DNA from: Pachypanchax playfairii
Taxonomy: Eukaryota; Chordata; Actinopteri; Cyprinodontiformes; Aplocheilidae
Reading direction: 5' to 3'
Length of the DNA: 64,000 nucleotides
Assembly (NCBI GenBank): GCA_006937955.1
Contig: SSNP01000154.1
Location: 197,972-261,971 of the forward strand
A program made the translations under genes and the position numbers. Positions 1 through 10,400 of this stretch are shown here, in pieces. The stretch's first letter is position 1. Each line of letters starts with the position of its first letter. The notes below the pieces were generated by a model. The model was not told the origin of the DNA. It ran no database searches and saw only the letters and a list, made by a program, of their open reading frames with translations.

Positions 1-289
1 ACCGTGAGTATCCGAGCACTATCCCCGCACACTGCAGCGGGCTGTTTGTATATGTAGCTAACAAGCCTCTCCTCCAGGATCGAGTCTCCACCCCACTGCC
101 GTTCCAGTCCTGTGTTTTTTCATCGTGCACATTTTCATTAACACTGTACCATTGTCTTGTGCATGTTATATAATAAACTCACTCTCACTGATTCCTGGTT
201 CTCGTGTGTGTGTCTTGGAGTTGGGTCGCCTTTGGAGTTCAAAACAACCCCCCCCTACCTGGTAACTGAACCGTGACAAGTTCTACACA
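1..289 (+). repeat. Partial LTR-like 3' end
   Basis: This stretch has a polyadenylation signal (AATAAA near 172) followed by a T/G-rich tail, and it ends in a CCGTGACA-type terminus like the 3' end of a fish Ty3/Gypsy LTR. The rest lies left of the window, so neither a second LTR nor a target duplication can be checked. No coding capacity is visible. The call rests only on signal layout and terminus. Confidence 0.35.
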
Positions 290-460
290 CCTAACAGTGA
301 GAGTGTGTGTGAGAACACCAGCGGAGGTTTACAGTCATGTAACTAGTGAGAAACAGAGAGATTTAGTGAGATGCATGTATGATACCTCCAGAAGTTATGT
401 GCATATAACCGTCGACCCCAGTAAAATGCTTCTTCTGTTATTTGAGACCTGAAACTGTAA

Positions 461-1074
461 AGGGCAACGCACACCTAAACGCATTGACGCGCGGCAAAAA
501 ATGCAACGTCATTATTTTCTATGAGAGCGCCCTCACCAAAAAACGCCTTGATGCGCGGCAACGCTTCACCCCATGCATCGATTAGAATCTGTTGAATTCA
601 GACGCGGCGCCGCGACTGGAGATGTCCCTATCGAGCACCCGTAGTTTCTTCTTCTACGCTTCTTAAAGCGGGCGTCTCCTACATCTCCTACCTTAACCAC
701 TTAGCGGCGCTATTTGACTTTAAAAAAAAACTCAATGATGGACGAGGAGCGTCTAATTACTGAGGTACAGAAGTACCCAGAGCTCTACGACCCCCAATCT
801 CCTCATTATAAGGACAACGTCCATAAAGAAATAGCCTGGAGGGCAATTTCAACTGAAATTGAATTTTCTGGTAAGCTAGCAGACAATTTTTGTTCATATT
901 CATTAGATCATCTTGGTTATATCTAATAATCCAAACCTAATACCACCAAAATAATTAGCATTAAAATTGAAAATGATGCCCAGCTTAGCGGCGATCTGGT
1001 GTAATTTGACGCGCGCCATAATCGTGCGTCAGAAAACGCGGCGCCGGGCGTTGCGTTTAGGTGTGCGTTGGGCT
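461..1074 (+). mobile_element. Short PIF/Harbinger element carrying a MADF exon
   Basis: The 614-bp element has terminal inverted repeats of about 20 bp. The left end reads AGGGCAACGCACACCTAAAC, and the reverse complement of the right end matches it except near the tip. It is flanked by TAA at 458-460 and 1075-1077, the 3-bp TWA duplication typical of PIF/Harbinger. A second inverted pair of GC-rich sequence (GACGCG-type) lies just inside the ends. No nuclease gene is present; the only coding remnant is a MADF-type first exon. It lies just beyond the 3' side of the visible hs2st1 exons. Confidence 0.8.
735..870 (+). pseudogene. MADF/Myb-like DNA-binding exon of a Harbinger element
   Basis: The open frame starts at ATG 735 and encodes about 45 residues of a MADF-like helix-turn-helix (MDEERLITEVQKYPELYDP...). 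PIF/Harbinger elements typically encode such a DNA-binding partner alongside their nuclease. The frame runs into a good splice donor (GTAAGC at 871), so this is probably exon 1 of the accessory gene kept inside a deletion derivative. The second exon and the transposase are missing, so it is unlikely to make a full protein. It could also have been kept only because it lies close to the terminus. Confidence 0.6.
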
Positions 1075-1243
1075 TAAAGATCTGTCTGACCTTCAGGTCT
1101 CAGTCTGATGACACACTACTGGTTACTGACTTTAAATTGATGTTCATGTTCATTGTAAAATCTTCTTAAATAAACCAAACTCAACAGATGTTCATTAATG
1201 TTGGTGTGTAACAGATGTTTTATGGAGGCTGCCATGTCTCTAC

Positions 1244-1401
1244 CTGTTCTGTAGAGCTCTGTGGCTCCTTTAAAGAAACGAGGGAGTGCTGCCTCCAGGA
1301 TCATGATGAAGTCCTCCAACTCCTCAGTTACTCCAACTAACAGATACTCGTTCACAAGGTTGTACTTGGCCTGTTCCAGGGCCCATCGGCTCCCCACGTT
1401 C
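1244..1401 (-). CDS. hs2st1: hs2st1 coding exon 6
   Basis: The exon encodes NVGSRWALEQAKYNLVNEYL and continues to GATELYRTG, the most conserved C-terminal stretch. The acceptor ATGCAG precedes 1401 and the donor GTAGAG follows 1244. The next exon is not visible between 1 and 1243, so it should lie outside the window. Confidence 0.95.
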
Positions 1402-4400
1402 CTGCATACAAATCAGATAAGAAGTCAGTGACCCGACAGCAGCTGGTACCAAGTGAAGGAACAAATCAGCAGAAAAAAAAGTTGACCGTCACCCAAAAAA
1501 TGACCCTCCATGTTTAGTTAAAACTGTGTTTGCAGATACTTTAAAAACTTTGTTGCACGTCGAGTTTAGCTGCATACATACCATAATGATCCATAATCTG
1601 AGCATTTAACTCATTCAGTGCCATAGACGTCTTGACGTCTCTACAGCTTCTATTGGCTTAAATCCTGCAAAGCATTCTGGGGCAGCTGCTCGCTGAATTT
1701 GAACTCATTACGTGCTGTATTTAGTCATTTGATCCGGGAGAGGGCAGTAGTACACTTCTCTGGGTGAGATCATTTACCATGTTATAAGCTGTGTGCAGCG
1801 AGGGAGGAGCCAGACACTCAGGACGAGATAGACGGAGAATGCGGAAGGAAGATTTAGAGCCTGAGAAGCAGCTGTAAAGTGATCTGGTTGTTCAGAGTTA
1901 TTACAAATAACAGAATTTATAGAATTGAGAAGGTGGTGGAGTTTATTACATGGATAAAATCCCTCCAGCGTGTCTACCGGATCTACCGGGAACCAGTATT
2001 GTGTCGAATGTGGCGCGGTTTTTGATCCAGCTTGTCATTTTGGGACTTGAGATGTCTTCAGCCTGACGTTAAGGTTCTTCTGGTGATTCTAGTGAAGCTG
2101 AGGTGGATTTATCAGACCAGTATCTGCTGTTAGGATCTTCTGAAGGCAGCAGGGAGCAAAATAAAGAACGATTCACCGCATAAAACACACAGTGTTCATA
2201 AACGAATAGCTATTGGGGGGGAACAAACTGACTAAGTCACGCATTCACACGTGCACATGCGCGCACACAGAGTATCTGAATCATAAATTTGCTAATTTTT
2301 TTTTTCATACATTTTTTTTCAAATATTGAAATTGTCTATAAATGACTCTTCTTACATAAAATTAACTATCAAAAGTACTTTTTTACTGTTGTTTTTTACT
2401 TTCATAGTAGTAAAACATGATGTTCAGATGTTGCATGAATCATTGAAACATGAAATATTTACATCAAAGTCACTGATCTGCTTGAAAAACCTCTTCACAC
2501 AAAACGCTCTTTATCTCAGCTTTTAGTCCTGAAACGTGTGGATTTTCATTAAAGTTCCTCTTTTGTACTGCAGATTTCTAAATAACAGAAGGAGGTAGAA
2601 ACGTATTTTTTGCTGCTGAAAGTAGAAAGACTAATCTTTCTGATGATGGTTTCAGAATTCACAGTCATACAAGAAAATATTCTGTGGGCCTTTAAAAATG
2701 AGTAAAAATGCTAAATATCTCTAGTACTGAGGGGGATATGAAATCTGAAAGTGGCACTAAAGGAGTTAAAGGGAAACATCAAATATTTTACACATCAAGT
2801 TTTTATGTCTACAAGTTTATTGAGACCAGACAATACTCAGTGGTCAGACAGACGGGTGGTGATGATACCCTGTCAAATAAAAACAGTTTGAGTGATGCTT
2901 CTGGATTCTGATTGAGGGTTTTATGTAGACCATGTAAGCTGTAAGTGGACCAGGAGGGCCCTCACGGACCAGAACAAATCAAATCCATGTACATAGTCTT
3001 AGAAACTCCAAATTACCACTGAGTGTGCTTCTGGTCCTTTACTGTGAGTGTGAGGTTAAGGATGGGGGAGTTAGATGCGTCCCACTCACCAGCACTCTGA
3101 AAGGTGACCACAGAAGAAGGGGATCTGCAACCAGAGTTTCTCCGGAGCACAGTCAGACCCCCCCGATGACACACATTCATCAAAGGTCTGAAACACAACA
3201 GGAGAACCCAGTGAGTGTAACGTTTGCCTCCAGGTCTACTAGGCCGACTCGTACCCACCCTCACCCACATCATCCCACCTCCGACTGTTTAATACCCATG
3301 ATATCACCAAATCGTACCTCAACTTTCATATTCATTCTACTAGAGAACATTTCAGCAGTTTTTTATAGATTTTTACCATCAACATGCTGCAGTTGAACAT
3401 TAGGAGCTGCAGTTCTGATGTTTTCTGAAGAGGCTTTATGCTCCTAAAATAATGATTCTATCAGACTAAAAACACAAGCAGGTTATGTTGGATTATGTTC
3501 TCTGTATTTCATACATGTTGGTATGAAACATCAGCTGGTAACATTTAACAGCAGTCAGGTAAAAAGCGAGGTAAGGTCTAGCAGAGGAACGAACTGACTG
3601 GCACCCAAATGTTTACAGAACAATATAAAAAGCAGTGAAATAAAAACTCCTGGAGAACAGCCGACCTTCTTGTCTCCTTGTTTTCTTCTCCGAAGGCCCG
3701 GCCTGTAGTCGTCTCCAAATCGCAGGAAGTAGTAGTAGGACACGAGCCGCTCGATGGGATCCCGCACAACATTTATATACATTGGTTTACCCTTCACACT
3801 GTACCTGAACCAAAACAAAACACAGATTCTGTGAAGGCTTTGGTTTAATGATGGTGTACAACAGCTCAGGCAAGATACTAGGGATGGGACGAAATATCGT
3901 TTGACGAAATATCGCGATACAAAACGTGACGAAACGCATGAAGCTTTAAAAAAATGGATCGCGAAATAAAGGCTAGATGGCAATGCCACATTTGTAGTAA
4001 ATAAATAATTTAGAATATGTATGTAGGGCAGGAATATGATAGGCTGGCAGCACTATCTGTGGGTCAAACGGGGAAAAACTAAATAAAAAAAATTATATAT
4101 ATATATATTTCCGGATGACGGTGCAGCGTCATCCCGTCAGCCAGTTCACAGCGCAAGCTGCAACACTGTAGGCGAAGGCGAGCTAACAAACATTAGCATC
4201 AACTACCTTGCCCCCAAACTGCTTAAAAGATGTCGAATGAGGTCGAAATTGAGGACGCTCCGCCTGGATACAGGTCACCTGTTTGGCAGTATTTTGGCTT
4301 TCTTATTAAAAAAGACAAAGACGGAAACAGAGTTACTGACAAGAGTAAGACTGTGTGTAAGCTATGCTATGCTGTCATTCCGTACACCACCTCCAACACA

Positions 4401-7400
4401 ACAAACATGAACCACCACCTTCAACGTAACCATAAAGATGTGAAGACTGCCCCGGAGAAAACGAGCCTACCGAAGGGACAGCTGACCATGAAACAAGCAC
4501 TGACACCAACTCTACCCCCATCAAGTCCGCGTGCTAGACAGATAACCAGGCTCATTGGGGAGTTCATAGCGGACTATATGGCTCCATTTAACATGGTAGA
4601 AAACCGAAAGTNTCATACAAATGTTCAAGGTGCTGGAGCCCAAGTTTAAGATGCCATGCAGAGGACACTTTTCAGAGAAGGTGATCCCGGAAATTTATAA
4701 TGAAACCAAACAAAGCGTGAAAGAGTGTCTCAAAAATGCCGACTGCGTAGCCCTGACCACCGACGGCTGGACGTCGCGTGCAACACAAAGTTACATCACC
4801 ATCACAGCACATGTCATCAACGAGAAATGGGAGAGTAAAAGCTTTGTGTTGCAAACTCGTGAAGTAAGTGAAAGTCATACTGGTGTTAACATAGCTCACG
4901 TGTTGAGAAATTCACTAATAGAGTGGGAGCTGACAAGGCCACGAACAACCATTGCTTGTATCACAGACAACGCAAGCAATATGGACATTGCAGTGAGAGA
5001 GAGCGGTCTCCATCCTCACATCAAGTGCTTGGCGCACGTTGTTAATCTGGCCAGTAAGCGAGGCTTGGCTGTGCCCCGAGTCGCGCGCCTTCTTGGCCGT
5101 GTGCGAAGAGTAACCACATTCTTTCACAAGAGCACCACGGCCACCACCCTCCTGACCAACAAGCAACCCCAGTTGGATCTTCCTCCGCATAAGCTCATCA
5201 CCGATGTCCAGACCAGGTGGAACAGCACGTACGACATGCTCGCGTGGTACCTGGAGCAACAAGCAACTGTCTCTGCAGCGCTGAGCAGCGCAGAAATACG
5301 AAGGAACGCAAGAGAAATCGACACTCTGGATAACACTGATATATCAGATGTTGAAGACATAGTGAAACTGCTTAAGCCACTGAAGACTGCCACAACAGTT
5401 CTTAGTGATGAAAAAGAGCCCACTGTTTCACTTATAATGCCACTGAAGTACATGATCGAGCAAAGCATGTCACCAGATGAAAATGACACACAGACCATCA
5501 CCGGCATGAAAAGCGCTATCCTAGTTGACATCACGGACCGGTACTCTGGGGGCTGTGATGACATGCTGCACGAGTGCACAGCGCTTGACCCACGATTTCG
5601 AAGCTTGTCCCTTCTGAATGATGAACAACGCGAGTCCGTCTATGCCCGGATACGTGAAAAAGCTTCAGGACTTCATTTGCAACGCAATCAGGTACACTAA
5701 CTTTTATTGAAAAAACTGGAGCTGCACTGTGTGTGTATAACTTTGAATGTAGGCTACAGCCTGAAAACTTATTTTTCATACTGTTTTTTTTTTTTACTCA
5801 GTCATCCAGCGACAGTGAGCATGTGTGACAGAGTGAGAGAGAGATGGGGAGTGTGCGTGAGAATGAGAGGTAGTGAGGGATTGAAAGACAGAAATGTTTG
5901 AGCTATTTTTTGTATTTATTTATGTATTTATTTATTTTTTAGACCAGTGACACTGATGAAAGAACTAAGGCCAGTGCTTCCACACCAGGGGCAGCGGCAG
6001 AGAAGGTCGTGGTCATGGGTGAGGCATCACAGGGAACACAGCAGAGCCAGGATGAGCCAGAAGGAGAAAGGCAGATGCAGGACGTGACACAGCCTCCCCC
6101 ACCAAAGAAGACAGCACTAGAAGTTCTCCTTGGGAGCTCCTACACTACTAGTGTTCAGACAGTGCAGTCCAGCAGAGGGATTGAAATAGAGATACTCTCC
6201 TACAGAAATGGGATTCCTATCCCACTCAACAGTAGTCCACTTGAGTGGTGGAAAGTAAATGCATATGCTTACCCCATACTTGCCCCTCTTGCCAAAGCCT
6301 ACCTTTGCATTCCTGCTACGTCAGTACCCAGTGAGCGTGTCTTTTCCACAGCAGGAGACATTGTGTCTGCTCAAAGATCACTGATTACACCAGAACATGT
6401 TGATATGTTAGTTTTTCTGAAGAAGAACCAGTCCTAGGCCAGGGTCATGACTTAAGAGAGGCTGACATAACTAAACCTGGGATTAGAGCTGCACTAAGGG
6501 AGTGTTCTTGTTTGTGTTAGGTCTAGACCTTGTGTTTCCCTGTGTACAACTGAAACAAAAATAAATTAAGTTGTATTATACAATAATGTATATTTTTTTC
6601 TCTTTTCATATCGTATCGTGACATATCGTTTCGTGACCCTGGCATATCGAGGTGCATTGTATCGTGAGTTTAAGTGTATCGTCCCATCCCTACAAAATAC
6701 AGACACCTTTACAAAGTGATTCACAGTATATGTTATACTCTACAAGCAGCTTGTAGATCTATGAACAGGTGGCAGGATTAAGAAGGAACAGTGAGAATCA
6801 CTTAGACCATTAGAATAATTACCTGTGATCACTGGGATGATAGTGTTAGAGGAGATAAGGACAACAATGCTATTAATCAACACTGAAGCACAAGTTGGCA
6901 ATCAATACATGACCTTCCTTTATCTGCTCTGATAACTACATGTAACTAATCTGGATATTAATGGTATTACAGGAAATGAAGGGCCTTACTTTGAGAAGTC
7001 CAGATAAGCGACATGGCCGTGGTAGAAGCCAGGCTTCATCTCTCTCCATGTGGTGATGTTCTGAACAAAGCGCACCTGCAGACGGAGATAATGGGAGTTT
7101 ACTGTGGAGATTTAAGAAAATACATCAAAGGTGAAATGTTAAAGATGTTCTACGTGTTAGTTCAAACTAAATGAAGAGTTATTAGAAAAAAGAAACAATC
7201 TGGTTTTAAGAAACAAAATAACCTCCAACCCAGACCTGGATCTCTGTTTGATCGTGCTCACGGAGCGCTCAGGGCCACTGTGCACCCATTGTGAGATGTC
7301 AGACAGGATATTACCTTGGCACTGGAAGCCAGGCGTAACAATAGTTTTGTTTTGGGGCATGTACGCTGTGTGAGCAGAGCTGCACTGACCGCAACACATG

Positions 7401-10400
7401 CTCAATGTAGCAAGCAACAAACATCAGCAGCTTGTATTTTATCAAGAGTGAAACAAAAATACCACAGAGATGAAAACAGATTAAAACAAAGTAAAGTGGA
7501 GCGACGCAGTCCACTGATCCACACGGGCAGGTAACAGGCCAAAACAACCCAGAGATGTGCCAACAAACGTAGGGAAGAATCCCTTTGTGAGGGAAAAGAT
7601 CGAGGCAAACACTTCAGAGACCTAAAACACACCAACAAGGCTCAGAGTGGCTGGTTCAAGTCCCACGTCCTCCATGAACTGGACATTTTCCTGTCTCAAA
7701 AAACTTCTCAAATGATTTTTTAAGGTGTTGACTCATGTTGATTCACATAGTTCTTCCCTTGTTGCTGGAGATTAAATAAAATCTTTTTTCTAATAGAATT
7801 ATGTGGGTGAGTGGGCAGAACTTTCAGTCCCACATCTAATGCCGCTTTTCCACCGACAGAACACGGTGCAGCTCGGTTCACTTTAGCCCCCTGCGGACCC
7901 TTTTCCACCGCCTTTCTCGGGTCTTAACCGCGTCATTCCGCGCCAACCCGGCCTCTTTTTTCAGACCACCTCCTCGGTGGTCCGAAGCGGCCCAAAGAGG
8001 GCCCACACGCCCACCTGTCTACTGATTGGTCCAGTAAACTGCTACCAGTGACACGACTACCTACGTAGTGGTAGCCCCTGATTGGCCCGGCTGTGTGTGG
8101 TGTTCACGTGGTGTGATATAGAAGCGCTCCCGCAAAAGGCTTTCAAAAAACTCCCAGCAACCATACAAATATTTTATTTTAAAATACAATTGACTTTGGA
8201 CAATGGCGACTTCCTTCACAAGAACCAAAAATCAAACCAACCAAAATGAACCACAGACAGAGCGCAAAGTACAAAAACACACGTATATCCACCATTGTTG
8301 TTGTTGTTTCACGCGTTGTGACGTCGCGGACAAAGACTTTTGCGCGCCACTTTTCATAGCCAGATGGGCACGCCCATATCCCCACTTACGTCCGCTTTAT
8401 GTTTCCACCGCCTCAAGCGAGTTGATCCGCGCTATACTGTACCGCTCTCAAGCACGCCGTGCTGATTTGTCAGTGGAAAAGGGGCATAAAATCACTGAAT
8501 GTTTCAAAAACTACAACATGGCAGCGTCTGTAGACTAATGAAAGACGGTGGACAGTTCTGGTCTACCTTCAGAGTATCTCTGATCACGATTATCAGTTTC
8601 ACTGACGGAACTTTAAAAGGGTTAAAACAAGATTTGTTATGCTACACCTCCAATAAATCATCTTAAATCATGTGATTTATTGTCACTTTTCAATCCACAT
8701 ACATTGTTGTTAACAAGCTGAACATGTAATACTATAGATTCAACCGGGAATATTTAAAAAAGAAAGTACACAATGTTTTAATTTGGGTTAACACAATTTG
8801 AGATCATTTTCCTGTGGGATGATCTAATTTTAGTTTTTAGAAAAAAAGGCCTCACATTTCACTTTAGAATAACTTGGTCAAAAGCATCAAGATGATCAAC
8901 CCAAACCATCAGCCCTCCACCATCGTGCTGACAGCAGGTAAGAGTGGTTTAGTTATCTTCAAACAACCACCACATGGTTTCATCAGTTCAACAACTCTGT
9001 TACAAGAACTTGTCATGTGGTTTATATACAACACTTAATATAATCTGCTGTTTGTTGAGAGAAATTAGATTTTCTCTCAGTGACTTTTTTAAATAAACTA
9101 CATTTGTTCAGTCTTCTTCCCTTTTCTAGTTTTGTAACTTAAAAAATATCGACACTGAGTAATATTTTATATGATTATCTGAATTTCTAAATAGAATTTC
9201 AGTATTTGTGGATTGGTACAATATGAGAACTTCCACAGGTATGTGTTGGTAAATTTCAATTTTTAATTGTTGAAACTTGTTTAATTTTTCGGTCCCCATA
9301 TTGTTGCTACTGATGTTTCCTCATCATTACAAGTCTTTGTGTATTTAAATAATTTTACAATATTTTGCAACCCCCAAAGACAAAAAGACAACATATAGGA
9401 CTTGAAAAGGACGAGTGTAAAGGTAGGATTGATATTGTATTCCAACAGAGGAACATGTGACTAATTAAAACTTGATGACTGATATTTAAATATAGTTCAT
9501 GTGAACAAATATACAGTGTAGGTCTAACGGTGCATTCACACCGGCCCAACCATCAACTTCATAAGCGGCAAGTTTATATGTAAAGTCTATGGTGGACGGG
9601 CGTCAGACAGACGACAACGGCTCTGCGTCGCTTTGTGAGTGTTATGAGCGGCAACTTTTCAAGCTTTTCTAGCGTTTCAGGCGTTGACGCTTGAAAAGCT
9701 AGAAAAGCTAGAAAAGGTCAAAGTTCAGCTAGCTGAACTTTTGACATTGATAACGCTCTTGAAGCGGCATGTCAACCAATCAGAGCGTCTCATTGTAGTG
9801 ACGTAAGACGTCACAGCACGTAGCCGGGAAGAAGCGGGATCAGCCAAAATGGAAGATAAATGAACCTCATCCAAACGTAGCTCCTGGAGCAAATGGTTAA
9901 ACTCACCAAACTCCGAACGCATCTGAAGAATGGGGTGTATCCACAAACGGCGCTGATGCACCCGACGTCGACGTTGTCTAGATCTATGAAGTAAATAAAT
10001 CCAATCCACTGTCTCAATATGATCCACCATAGCTCCGAACATCCGATAACAAAGGAAGCCCCGCCTTCGCGCTCTTTTTTGGTCAGGCTTTACGAGCTTT
10101 AACGCCTATGCGCTCTGACTGGCAGGCGTTATGAGCTTCAACTTCAAACGTCAAATTTGGAGCGTTATCAGCGTTGCTTGACGTTGACAAAGTGGCCGGT
10201 GTGAACGCACCATTATGAAGTAATTAACTGAACTTTGTTAAAGATCTTACAGATACTTTAAATAACCAAACAAGCACAGAAAAGGGATCTTGTAGTAGCA
10301 GCTAGCTGAGATCCAATGGAGATCTTTCAAATGTCTCTCAAGAAAGATGGAGAATTATTTGTGAAGAAAGCTTCTGATGACATAACAACCCCATTTAGTT

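Larger units (their letters stand above)
3879..6692 (+). mobile_element. Nearly intact hAT transposon in an hs2st1 intron
   Basis: The 2.8-kb element starts TAGGGATGGGACGA and ends with its inverted copy. It is flanked by an 8-bp duplication with one difference (CAAGATAC at 3871-3878, CAAAATAC at 6693-6700), as expected for hAT. Subterminal AT-rich ATCG/ATATCG repeats occur at both ends. It contains a two-exon transposase gene in the + orientation, antisense to hs2st1. The only disruption is a single ambiguous base at 4612. Confidence 0.88.

Noticed and set aside
3025..3396. 123-codon + strand frame over hs2st1 exon 5
   Set aside because: It is antisense to a well-supported exon and has no homology signal.
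5124..5579. 151-codon minus-strand frame in the hAT transposase
   Set aside because: Antisense shadow of the catalytic domain.
8203..8538. 111-codon open frame across the MITE at 7840
   Set aside because: It lies mostly within a MITE, crosses its end, and has no recognisable motif.
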